Below are positions 1-7,117 of a stretch of DNA of 36,404 bases, piece by piece; within the stretch, counting starts at the first letter, position 1; the number at the start of each line of letters is the position of its first letter. Made by a program: the position numbers and the translations under genes. This DNA comes from Clostridiales bacterium. GTDB lineage: Bacteria > Bacillota > Clostridia > Christensenellales > Aristaeellaceae. Where the stretch lies: the NCBI GenBank assembly GCA_015056245.1, contig SVGQ01000017.1, forward strand, positions 1 through 36,404. Reading direction: 5' to 3'. A model generated the notes under the pieces. The model did not search any database. It saw only the letters and a program-made list of their open reading frames with translations, and was not told where the DNA came from.

Positions 1-190
1 CTGCGCGGCTGCGATAGAGCTGACGTCCGCCGTACTTCTGATCCCCGTCATTAAAGGGATCGATCACTGGACGGTCGTCTGCTTGCGCATCCTGCGAAGA
101 AGCAGGATCCATCGGCTGTTCCTGCGAACCGCCGCCCCGGACAAACTGGTCGCCCTTATCAGTCAGCCACTGGCTGACCTTACGAAACAT
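1..190 (-). CDS. sepF: Probable cell division protein SepF, N-terminal part (runs off the window)
   Basis: Only the first 63 codons are present; the gene continues beyond the left edge. The ATG at 188–190 opens a basic, amphipathic start (MFRKVSQWLTDKG) followed by a Gly/Gln/Asp-rich, probably disordered linker. This matches the architecture of SepF: a membrane-binding amphipathic helix, a linker, then a C-terminal globular domain that binds FtsZ and is not visible here. The main support is position. In Firmicutes sepF follows yggS/ylmE, and here it starts 28 bp after that gene on the same strand. SepF bundles and anchors FtsZ filaments at the division septum. Because the diagnostic C-terminal domain lies outside the window, the call rests on context and N-terminal style only. 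Confidence 0.55.
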   Translation of the reverse strand, partial: MFRKVSQWLTDKGDQFVRGGGSQEQPMDPASSQDAQADDRPVIDPFNDGDQKYGGRQLYRSRA

Positions 191-218
191 ACTCAATCCT
201 CGAACCTCCCAAAATCAA

Positions 219-944
219 TCACCGCATCAAAGGCTGATACAGCGCGGTGCCGATTCGTACCATTGTTGCGCCCTCCCGGGCTGCGATGGCGTAATCGCCG
301 GACATTCCCATGGACAATTCCCGCATTTCCACGCCATCCACTGCTTCCTGACGAAGCTGCTCAAACAAACGGCGCATTCCCCGGAACAGCTGCGTAAGCT
401 CCTGCTCGGTTGCCATGGCTGGCATGATGCTCATCAAGCCCTCAATATGAATGTTGGAGAAATCGCGCATCTGCCGGAGGAACGGCAGAACCTCCTGCGG
501 AGGCATACCGCCTTTCTGCTCCTCGCCGGAAATATTCACCTGCACCAACGCAGGAATCACCCGACCGCAGTCCGCTGCGCGCCGCTGCACCTCCTGCGCA
601 AGGGCAAGCCTGTCCAGCGTATGCAACATACATACAGAATCTATTATATACTTGACTTTGTTTGTTTGCAACCTTCCAATCCAGTGAAGACGGAAATCCG
701 GGGAGATCTCCGGTATTTTGGGCATAGCCACCTGTGCCCGGTTTTCCCCGATATCAAGGATATTCAAGGGTTTCAGCAGATTGATCACATCGGGGGTCAC
801 CGTCTTGGTAACCGCGATCAAGCGGGCTGGCGGAGAATTTTCAAACCGATTTTTGTTCAAATTCTCCAAGATGCGCTGTACATTCGCCTGTAGCGTTTCA
901 GCGGATACCTGCTGCCCTGAGAGCAGCGTTGTTGCCGGATTCAT
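219..944 (-). CDS. yggS: YggS/YlmE family pyridoxal phosphate homeostasis protein
   Basis: This 241-residue protein matches the usual length of the YggS/PROSC family, single-domain PLP-binding TIM-barrel proteins that buffer pyridoxal phosphate and affect amino-acid and keto-acid metabolism without a known catalytic reaction. The PLP lysine is Lys47 in RLIAVTKTV. Other family signatures follow in order: IGENRAQ, LHWIGRLQTNK, VQVNISGEEQKGG, GLMSIMP, LSMGMSGD and VRIGTALY. The ATG has a strong purine-rich ribosome binding site (GGGAGGGGGAG). It lies 23 bp downstream of the HlyD-like gene and directly upstream of the probable sepF, the order seen around ylmE–sepF in Bacillus and Clostridia. Expression is presumably from the promoter upstream of the anti-sigma gene. 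Confidence 0.93.
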   Translation of the reverse strand: MNPATTLLSGQQVSAETLQANVQRILENLNKNRFENSPPARLIAVTKTVTPDVINLLKPLNILDIGENRAQVAMPKIPEISPDFRLHWIGRLQTNKVKYIIDSVCMLHTLDRLALAQEVQRRAADCGRVIPALVQVNISGEEQKGGMPPQEVLPFLRQMRDFSNIHIEGLMSIMPAMATEQELTQLFRGMRRLFEQLRQEAVDGVEMRELSMGMSGDYAIAAREGATMVRIGTALYQPLMR

Positions 945-967
945 GGTTCTCCCCCTCCCTTCCTGCG

Positions 968-2647
968 TTAGTTGAACAGTTGTACATCCATGCCCTCAGT
1001 CAGTACGCCGGACTGAATGGGCTGGATATAGGCCTTGCCCTCGGCTTCATTGAGCACATTCACCGGGACAAAGCTGGGCACGCCGTTCTGATTGATGACA
1101 ACACCCTTGGAACCGTTCTGCGTATAAAGAGCAGCCACGGGCACCGTCATGCACTGAACAGCCTCGCTGATGGTAGCCTCGCAAGTGCGCATATACAGCA
1201 CATCGGATACATCGCCAACCACCGCCAGACGGATCAGCAATTCGCCGCCAGAACGGGCATAGGACAGCACTTTCGCCTGCACCTTGGTACTGGTGAACTG
1301 CTCCAAAGTCAGCTGGTATACCTCATCATTCGTGGGGTTCCAGTTGCGGTCGTTGATGAGCATCAGCACAGCATAGTTATCCTTCTTGACCAGACGGTAC
1401 AGGTCGATCCTGCCGCGCTCTGCGGCGCTGGTTTCCGGCTTGATGCCATTGATCATGGAACGAACCTGCGAAGGCGTATAGGTCTCGAACAGTTCCGGCG
1501 ACAGAGCATGCTCGAAACCATCCGTATAGAAGCTGACGATACTGCTTTCCTGGGTTGCCAGTTTGGGCTTGATCCAGCTTTCAATGCGCTGCAGCTGGGT
1601 GTTCTCATCATCATACAGACGGCTGAGACGCATATCGCTGGCGTATTTGCTGCGGAAATAATTCTGTCGCTGCGTGATGGCTGTCGCCAGAATGTTTTCC
1701 TGATTGATCAGGTCGCCCCGGGAACCCTGCACCAGACTGCGTACCTCCAGGCCCCGCTCGATCACCTCTGTTTCCAGCATTTCCATGCGCTGGTCGTAGG
1801 CGGTTTCGGCAGCCAGCAGGGTCTGCTGGTAGTCGTTGATCTGATCGCGGTAATCCTGAAGGGTGTTCATTTCATTGGTGGAGTAACCGGTAGAATATAC
1901 ATAGCACAGCGGATTGGTGCGGTATACCAGACTGCCTTCCTCCGCCTCATATTCAATATTCTGTACGCCCTCTTCATCAAAGGCGGTTTCGTTTCGCACG
2001 ATCAGCGCATCGCCCCGGAAGGTATTGCCCATCATGCCCATCTCGATCTGAGCAGTGGATACTTTGTCGCCCGGATCCCGCAGGAAGAAAAAGTAAGCGC
2101 CCGCGCCTGCCAGCGCCAACACCAGCAGAACCGCCAGAATCGCCTTCCCGCCGCCGCGCTTTTCCCCCTTCTGCTTCGGAGGTTTCGGCTGCTTCTGCTT
2201 TTTGGGCTTGCGCACCACTGGCTGTGTTGGAAAAGCCTGTTGCTGCGCCATTTGCCACTGCATGGCTTCGAACTGCATCTGCTGCTGCATCATTTCAGGC
2301 GTCATGGCCTGCTGTGCGCCGGGCGGCGGCCATTGCTGCGGCGCCACCGGCGCTTGCATCATAGGCGGCTGGGGCATCGGCTGCTGCATGGCAAAGGGAT
2401 TGGCCTGCGGCATCATGGGCTGCTGGGACATTACCGGCTGCATGGGATTGGGCATCATCGGCTGCCCCATGACCGGTTGCTGGGTAAACAGGGGATCCTG
2501 CGGCGGCTGCATCCCAAAGGGAGGCTGTTGCACAGGCTGCTGGGGCATCCCCATCGGCGGCATATTGCCGCCCATCGGAGGCAGTTGATTCTGCTGCTGC
2601 CACATCTGTTGTTCCGGGGTCATCCCCTGAAAGGGATTCTGCTGCAC
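968..2647 (-). CDS. HlyD-like membrane protein with Met/Gln/Pro-rich cytoplasmic tail
   Basis: The protein is about 559 residues long. I prefer the GTG at 2647, which has AAGGAGG eight bases upstream; the GTG two codons earlier is too close to that site. Residues 1–145 are low-complexity Met/Gln/Pro/Gly. Residues about 146–168 are strongly basic (Lys/Pro/Gly). A single membrane helix follows at about 169–189 (AILAVLLVLALAGAGAYFFF), then about 370 extracytoplasmic residues with a helical coiled-coil-like middle and a beta-rich end, as in HlyD/membrane-fusion adaptors. Clostridial yggS–sepF loci often carry such an adaptor-like protein next to a sigma-factor gene, matching this context. No ABC transporter or outer-membrane partner is nearby, so a role in division or envelope assembly is as plausible as export. 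Function is inferred, not shown. Confidence 0.65.
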   Translation of the reverse strand: MQQNPFQGMTPEQQMWQQQNQLPPMGGNMPPMGMPQQPVQQPPFGMQPPQDPLFTQQPVMGQPMMPNPMQPVMSQQPMMPQANPFAMQQPMPQPPMMQAPVAPQQWPPPGAQQAMTPEMMQQQMQFEAMQWQMAQQQAFPTQPVVRKPKKQKQPKPPKQKGEKRGGGKAILAVLLVLALAGAGAYFFFLRDPGDKVSTAQIEMGMMGNTFRGDALIVRNETAFDEEGVQNIEYEAEEGSLVYRTNPLCYVYSTGYSTNEMNTLQDYRDQINDYQQTLLAAETAYDQRMEMLETEVIERGLEVRSLVQGSRGDLINQENILATAITQRQNYFRSKYASDMRLSRLYDDENTQLQRIESWIKPKLATQESSIVSFYTDGFEHALSPELFETYTPSQVRSMINGIKPETSAAERGRIDLYRLVKKDNYAVLMLINDRNWNPTNDEVYQLTLEQFTSTKVQAKVLSYARSGGELLIRLAVVGDVSDVLYMRTCEATISEAVQCMTVPVAALYTQNGSKGVVINQNGVPSFVPVNVLNEAEGKAYIQPIQSGVLTEGMDVQLFN

Positions 2648-2686
2648 AGGCACTGCCTCCTTTCTGTTATCTTGGTTGATTGGTGG

Positions 2687-3436
2687 TTACACCGGCTGCA
2701 TCGTTTCCGATGAGGCCAAAGCCTGCAGGCGGGACAGGATGCGCCGCTCCAGCCGGCTCACATGCATCTGGGAAATGCCCAGATGTTTGGCGGTTTCCCG
2801 CTGACCCATCTGATCCGCGTACCGGAGAGTAATCAACTCCCGCTCCTGCGGGTTTAGTTTTGACAAGAGCCACTTGAGCATCTCAGAGCGTTCCATTTGC
2901 TCAAAACGGGCATCCGGACGGCCCAAAAAAGCCTCCAGCGTGCTTTCGCCATCCTCCCCCACCGCGCTGTCCAGTGAAACAGCGTTCTGCCGCTGGGCAG
3001 CATCCAGCAGGGTAAGCAATTCGTCGGGGCTGATGCCCATATAGGATGCCAATTCATAAGCAGACGGCGTGTGATGATACTGCTGCTCGAAGCGTTCCTG
3101 CGCTTTGGTCATCTGATACAGCTGCTGACGGGTATCCCGGGGCATCCGCATGCCGTCGCCCCGATCCCGCAGGTGGTTGCGCAGGGCACCGGTGAGGGTG
3201 GGCACGGCAAAGGTGGTAAAACGAAAACCCTTCGTGGGATCGAAACGTTCCAGCGCGCTCAGCAGCGCCATGGCTGCCACCTGCTCCAGATCCTCCCGCT
3301 CCACACCGCGGCCCACAAACTTGGAAGCAACAGCCCGGCACAGGGGCAGGTAGCGTTCCAGCAATTCATCGCGGATCAGGGAATCCTTTGTGGCGAAATA
3401 GCTTTCGTGCAGCCGCATGATACGGTCTTCACTCAT
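2687..3436 (-). CDS. RNA polymerase sigma factor, SigB/SigF/SigG type
   Basis: This is a 249-residue sigma-70 family protein. Region 2 spans about 26–100, including the core-binding and -10-recognition stretch with DLEQVAAMALLSALERFD and FRFTTFAVPTLTGALRNHLR. Region 3 spans about 105–165. Region 4 spans about 185–240 and has a helix-turn-helix in QRETAKHLGISQMHVSRLER. Length and layout match the SigB/SigF/SigG group (about 250–260 residues). The start at 3436 is chosen because GGAG lies nine bases upstream; the upstream ATG at 3445 directly abuts that site. It overlaps the anti-sigma gene by 8 bp, suggesting translational coupling. Without phylogeny I cannot say whether it is a stress sigma B or a forespore factor. 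The absence of spoIIAA, spoIIGA or sigE neighbours favours a stress- or envelope-type role. Confidence 0.85.
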   Translation of the reverse strand: MSEDRIMRLHESYFATKDSLIRDELLERYLPLCRAVASKFVGRGVEREDLEQVAAMALLSALERFDPTKGFRFTTFAVPTLTGALRNHLRDRGDGMRMPRDTRQQLYQMTKAQERFEQQYHHTPSAYELASYMGISPDELLTLLDAAQRQNAVSLDSAVGEDGESTLEAFLGRPDARFEQMERSEMLKWLLSKLNPQERELITLRYADQMGQRETAKHLGISQMHVSRLERRILSRLQALASSETMQPV

Positions 3437-3824
3437 GGTCACCATCTCCGCCTGCAGGCATGGAGCAGGTGATCTGCGCAATGCCCATTTCATCGTCTTG
3501 CAGGGATACCTCCGGCATCAGCGTGGACAGCACGCCATAAGCGATATCCCGGTCCACCGGCTGACCCGTTTGCTCTGTTGTTCCAACGGCGGTAAAGGTC
3601 ATCGCCAAACGACCATCCTTGAGACTGGCTTCCAGCTGAAGCGACTTCGGAACGCTGGTGCGGTTCAGCAAACAGTCACAGCATTCGTTGGCAACGGTTC
3701 TCAGGTCGCCGATCAAATCCACTTCCAGCCCGCAGAGCATGCCAAGACCGCTCATGGCCATACGCGCCATCAGCACATCTTCGTGGGTCGCCGGGATTAC
3801 CAGATGCAGCTCATGCTTCGTCAT
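3429..3824 (-). CDS. RsbW/SpoIIAB-like anti-sigma factor with degenerate kinase motifs
   Basis: The 131-residue product starts at the ATG at 3824, which has GGAGG eight bases upstream. The N-terminal half follows the RsbW/SpoIIAB fold pattern: a strand ending in VIPAT, a helix with ARMAMSGLGMLCGL, then DLRTVANECCDCLLN, corresponding to the N-box helix (in RsbW, EACTNA). The catalytic Glu position is kept, but the N-box Asn is Cys, and the glycine-rich ATP-lid boxes of GHKL kinases are not recognisable in the C-terminal half. The gene is immediately upstream of, and overlaps, the sigma-factor gene, the usual position of a cognate anti-sigma factor. I infer that it binds and holds that sigma factor, probably without phosphorylating an RsbV-type antagonist. 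No antagonist is encoded in the window. Confidence 0.68.
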   Translation of the reverse strand: MTKHELHLVIPATHEDVLMARMAMSGLGMLCGLEVDLIGDLRTVANECCDCLLNRTSVPKSLQLEASLKDGRLAMTFTAVGTTEQTGQPVDRDIAYGVLSTLMPEVSLQDDEMGIAQITCSMPAGGDGDHE

Positions 3825-3841
3825 TTCCTCAGCCTCCGGAT

Positions 3842-3859
3842 CTCCCCAGTATAGGGGAG
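3842..3859 (-). promoter_or_regulatory. Hairpin at the 5' end of the anti-sigma/sigma transcript
   Basis: CTCCCC (3842–3847) and GGGGAG (3854–3859) form a perfect 6-bp stem with a 6-base loop. It lies about where the mRNA from the promoter at 3864–3893 would begin and upstream of the GGAGG ribosome binding site. A 5'-terminal stem could protect the mRNA from 5' decay; that role is inferred. Confidence 0.4.
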
Positions 3860-3863
3860 TATA

Positions 3864-3893
3864 ATTGTAACACATCTGTAATCAAATTGGCAA
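3864..3893 (-). promoter_or_regulatory. Sigma-A-type promoter of the anti-sigma–sigma–HlyD–yggS–sepF operon
   Basis: On the minus strand the -35 is TTGCCA (3888–3893) and the -10 is TACAAT (3864–3869), with an 18-base spacer. An overlapping alternative, TTGATT–16–TATACT, is shifted slightly downstream. It lies 40 bases upstream of the anti-sigma start, and the downstream genes have only short gaps, so it probably drives the block to the window edge. Confidence 0.55.
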
Positions 3894-3933
3894 GTATTTG
3901 ATGGATCTTTCCTGTAAATGTTGAATTTGCTTT

Positions 3934-5523
3934 TTATTCTTTTGTTGAATTTGGTAACATTTGATCATCCGGCAGCCAAAGCAGCGCCAGAATCGAGGGC
4001 AGCGAAATCGCCATGGCAAACTGGAAAAAGCGGGCATCATTGCCGCAGAGCAGCAGCATGGTCGCCAGATTGTAGATCAGAGCGGGAAACGCCAGCGACA
4101 AAACCGCCGGGCCTTTGCGATACAGCACCAACAGCGTTGCCAGCAGCAAAAGCAATTGCTGCGCGCCGATATTCTGGCTGAGCCAGCGCAGGGGCAGCAG
4201 CTGCATGGGCGCATCCTGCAAAGCGCACAGCCACGTGCCTGCGCCGTTGAGCAGCGGCTGGCCTACACTTTCCTCAGGCAGGGTACCCGAATTGGAGACC
4301 GCCACCACACCCTTATTCTCTCCGGACACATCCCATACCAAACCAGTGGTGCCGTTGATGGCTTCAAATGCCAGTCTTGGCGCACGAAACGCGGTACTGG
4401 CAGCCATGCCCAATATCTCCATAGGTTTGCGGTCGGCGATCAGTTCCCGGGGATAAGTAAACTTGATGGCATTATAGTCGTTCTGGCGGTATACTGTTTG
4501 CCAGCTTTCCTCACTTGCCAGCGACAAGAGGAAATCCTTGCTTTCCTCATCCAGCGCATCCGGCTGTTGCTGCATGGCATTGCCCAGCACGATCATGGGC
4601 AGTCCCACCGCTTCCTCGGCGGTATTGTTGGGGTACACCACATCCAGCGCGCCATACAGCGGCCCGCGTATCAGCAGCATGCCCGCGATCATCACTGCCA
4701 GCGACAGCGCCGCCATCCTGCGCGTACCGGTAAAGCTGCACAGCACAATCACCGCCAGCGGCAGGGTGAACAGTATGGCGTTGTGACGCACCAGCGTGGT
4801 AAACGCCAGCACCAGCCCGAAGCAGACCGCATTGGGCCACTTGCGGAGCCATTGTCCGCGGGTCGCCAGCATACGGATGGTCTGGGCGCAGAGGATCACC
4901 GTGCCGATGCACATAGCGTTGTCTTTCCAGACATACATGAGCGTATTTCGGACCAATGGGGTTAAATGCACCAGTCCATGAACCGCCAATGCCAGCCACG
5001 CAGGGACACCGGTTTTGTGCAGGGTGGCAGTCAGATAGGTAAAAGACAGCGCAAACGCTGCGCATTGCACCAACACCACAAAGGGATAGCGGTCGATCAC
5101 CAGCGTGCACAGACGGATCAGCAGGGTGTGAAACACCGGATGCCAGTTGTTGTATTCACCGCTGTGGGCCTGCCACCACTGATTAGCGGCATCATAACTG
5201 ACCCCGCCGGGATAGGCTTTCAAAAACGCGCTGCCCAGCGTCACCGCTGAAATAGTCAGGCAGATCAGCCACAGACGGATGGGCCTGACAGACTTCATCG
5301 CTGCGGGCAGATGGACGTTTTCCAGCTTTTTGCACACAAAAAGCAGCAGGCCATAAAGACCCGCTGCAATCAAAGCAAACCAGATGAGAGAGCTGATGGT
5401 ATCAGCTGTGCTCTCGAACAGGCTGCTCTTGGAAAGGTAGGCAACATAAGCCAGATACAACGCCAGACAAACCGCGCAGAATTGAAACCAGAAGCCTTTG
5501 CTTTGTTCATTCTTCTGCTTCAT
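3934..5523 (-). CDS. DUF6020-like polytopic membrane protein (GT-C-like)
   Basis: This is a 529-residue integral membrane protein with about eleven to thirteen hydrophobic segments. After the second pair of helices comes a periplasmic-side motif, AYPGGVSYDAANQW, followed by NNWHPVFHTLLIR. This 'PG..SYD..NQW … HP…T' pattern is what I associate with the DUF6020 family, membrane proteins resembling GT-C glycosyltransferases that use lipid-linked sugars. The Asp and His in these motifs would be candidate catalytic residues by analogy. It begins 24 bp after lysC on the same strand, with AAAGGAG 12 bases upstream, so it is probably co-transcribed with lysC; I see no functional link. Substrate and reaction are unknown. 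Confidence 0.6.
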   Translation of the reverse strand: MKQKNEQSKGFWFQFCAVCLALYLAYVAYLSKSSLFESTADTISSLIWFALIAAGLYGLLLFVCKKLENVHLPAAMKSVRPIRLWLICLTISAVTLGSAFLKAYPGGVSYDAANQWWQAHSGEYNNWHPVFHTLLIRLCTLVIDRYPFVVLVQCAAFALSFTYLTATLHKTGVPAWLALAVHGLVHLTPLVRNTLMYVWKDNAMCIGTVILCAQTIRMLATRGQWLRKWPNAVCFGLVLAFTTLVRHNAILFTLPLAVIVLCSFTGTRRMAALSLAVMIAGMLLIRGPLYGALDVVYPNNTAEEAVGLPMIVLGNAMQQQPDALDEESKDFLLSLASEESWQTVYRQNDYNAIKFTYPRELIADRKPMEILGMAASTAFRAPRLAFEAINGTTGLVWDVSGENKGVVAVSNSGTLPEESVGQPLLNGAGTWLCALQDAPMQLLPLRWLSQNIGAQQLLLLLATLLVLYRKGPAVLSLAFPALIYNLATMLLLCGNDARFFQFAMAISLPSILALLWLPDDQMLPNSTKE

Positions 5524-5547
5524 GATCTGCTAACGCTCCTTTGCTGC

Positions 5548-6867
5548 TCAGTCCTGAACGAACTCGTCGTAGATGGCACGGATGGCGCGCTGGAAGTCTG
5601 CTTCATCCACGCCCACCAGAATGCTCAGCTCGCTGCTGCCTTGAGCGAGCATGCGCACGTTGACGCCTTCACGGCTGAGGGCAGTGAACAGCTTGGCGGC
5701 AGTACCGGGATTCTGCACCATGCCGCGACCAACGGTGGCGATAATGCCCATGTCATCCTGAATGGTGAGAGAATCAGGAGAAGTGAGCTCCATGATGCGC
5801 TTGACCACCTTGGCCTTGACGGGCTCCAGCTCGGCAGCAGAGACCACCACGCACATGGTGTCGATACCGGTGGGCATGTGCTCAAAGGACAGGCCGTTTT
5901 CTTCGATGGCCTGCAGCACGCGGCGACCGAAGCCCACTTCGCTGTTCATCATGGCCTTTTCCACAGACAGCACGCTGAAGCCCAGACGACCGGCAATACC
6001 GGTGATAACGTAGGGATTCTCTTCATCCACCGCGCCATGGGTGATCATGGTGCCGCGGGCATCGGGCTCGTTGGTGTTGCGGATGTTGGTGGGGATACCG
6101 GCGCGGTGCACCGGGAACACGCTGTCCTCATGCAGCACGCCAGCGCCCATATAGGACAGCTCGCGCAGCTCGCTGTAGGTGATGTTGCGGATGGGACGGG
6201 CTTCCGGCACAATGCGGGGATCCGTCATCAAAAAGCCGCTTACATCGGTCCAGTTTTCATACAGCTCCGCATAGGCGGCACGGGCCACAATGGCGCCGGT
6301 GATATCGCTGCCACCGCGGGAGAAGGTTTTCACTTCGCCGCCGGCAATGCTGCCGTAGAAACCGGGGATAACGGCGCGATCCACATGCTTGAGAGTGGAT
6401 GCCATCACCGTGTGGGTCAGCTCACTGTCAAAGGAGCCGTCCTCGGAGAAGAACACCAGATCCTTGGGATCAAGGAAGGTGTAGCCCAGATAATCAGCCA
6501 GCAGAAGGCCGTTGAGGTATTCGCCGCGGCTTGCAACATAATCTTCGGTCACGCCGCGCTCAATTTCCTTCTCCAGAGCATCCAGATGCTTGGCGATATC
6601 GATGCCCAGCTTCAGTTCCTGAGCGATCTCCATGTAACGCTCACGGATGAGCTGGAACACCGCATGGAAATCCTCGCCGCTCTTGCTGGCACGGTAGGTA
6701 CGGTAGAGCAGGTCGGTCACCTTTTCGTCCTTGTCAAACCGGCGGCCCGGCGCGCTGGGGATCACATAGCAGCGCCGATCATCCTTTTCGATGATCGCGC
6801 GCACCTTGCGGAACTGACCCGCATCCGAAAGCGAACTGCCGCCAAACTTTGTAACGATCTTACCCAT
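5548..6867 (-). CDS. lysC: Aspartate kinase
   Basis: The 439-residue enzyme phosphorylates L-aspartate, the first step toward lysine/diaminopimelate, threonine and methionine. The amino-acid kinase domain begins with KFGGSS (residues 7–12) and includes ASRGEYLNG and the SRGGSDITGA substrate/ATP-binding segment. Two ACT domains occupy roughly the last 140 residues (around VLSVEKAMMNSEVGFG and VRMLAQGSSELSILVG) and would mediate feedback inhibition. Length and single-function architecture fit the monofunctional aspartokinase class. The ATG has GGAGGG nine bases upstream. In a spore-forming lineage its product also feeds diaminopimelate and dipicolinate. It has its own promoter and a short leader with a hairpin. 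The leader is far too short for a lysine riboswitch, so control is likely allosteric. Confidence 0.96.
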   Translation of the reverse strand: MGKIVTKFGGSSLSDAGQFRKVRAIIEKDDRRCYVIPSAPGRRFDKDEKVTDLLYRTYRASKSGEDFHAVFQLIRERYMEIAQELKLGIDIAKHLDALEKEIERGVTEDYVASRGEYLNGLLLADYLGYTFLDPKDLVFFSEDGSFDSELTHTVMASTLKHVDRAVIPGFYGSIAGGEVKTFSRGGSDITGAIVARAAYAELYENWTDVSGFLMTDPRIVPEARPIRNITYSELRELSYMGAGVLHEDSVFPVHRAGIPTNIRNTNEPDARGTMITHGAVDEENPYVITGIAGRLGFSVLSVEKAMMNSEVGFGRRVLQAIEENGLSFEHMPTGIDTMCVVVSAAELEPVKAKVVKRIMELTSPDSLTIQDDMGIIATVGRGMVQNPGTAAKLFTALSREGVNVRMLAQGSSELSILVGVDEADFQRAIRAIYDEFVQD

Positions 6868-6891
6868 TCGTCTATTCCCTCCAGACGGTTC

Positions 6892-6911
6892 GAGGGGACT
6901 TCTGACCCCTC
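6892..6911 (-). promoter_or_regulatory. Leader hairpin upstream of lysC
   Basis: GAGGGG (6892–6897) and CCCCTC (6906–6911) form a perfect 6-bp stem with an 8-base loop. It sits at the predicted 5' end of the lysC mRNA, a few bases downstream of the -10 at 6922–6927 and before the GGAGGG ribosome binding site. It has no U-tract, so it is not a terminator; 5'-end stabilisation is the likeliest role. Confidence 0.4.
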
Positions 6912-6921
6912 ACAAATTCTT

Positions 6922-6951
6922 ATTTTATCCCATATCCTACCGTAAAGTCAA
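6922..6951 (-). promoter_or_regulatory. Sigma-A-type promoter of lysC
   Basis: On the minus strand the -35 is TTGACT (6946–6951) and the -10 is TAAAAT (6922–6927), with an 18-base spacer. It is the only good sigma-A match between lysC and the terminator of the upstream operon, and leaves a leader of about 50 bases. Confidence 0.7.
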
Positions 6952-6982
6952 TCCCTGAGCCGACACAGGGTGACAAAATCAG

Positions 6983-7012
6983 AAAAAAACCACCCTGCAC
7001 AGCGCAGGGCGG
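6983..7012 (-). terminator. Intrinsic terminator of the ireB–ruvX–DUF1292–GNAT operon
   Basis: The arms CCACCCTGC (6990–6998) and GCAGGGCGG (7004–7012) pair with one mismatch around a 5-base loop. On the minus strand they are followed by seven consecutive T residues (6983–6989). It lies about 105 bases past the stop codon of the acetyltransferase gene. Confidence 0.85.
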
Positions 7013-7117
7013 TAATGATTCGGTTGGTTTTCCTGCCCTGCAAATGCCGGAGCAGCCAGCCCGGCCTCCCTGCACGGCACGGGATAGTACAGGATATGCC
7101 CAAAGGAAAGCAGGGTG

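Noticed and set aside
929-2713. 594-codon plus-strand open frame
   Set aside because: It is the antisense shadow of the HlyD-like gene. Its His/Leu/Arg-rich C-terminus is the reverse of the Met/Gln/Pro repeats. No ribosome binding site or family motif.
5311-6945. 544-codon plus-strand open frame
   Set aside because: Antisense to lysC and the start of the DUF6020 gene; no recognisable domain.
6868-6982. Lysine riboswitch upstream of lysC
   Set aside because: The leader after the promoter is only about 50 bases with one 6-bp hairpin, far shorter than a lysine riboswitch, and the conserved multi-helix core is absent.
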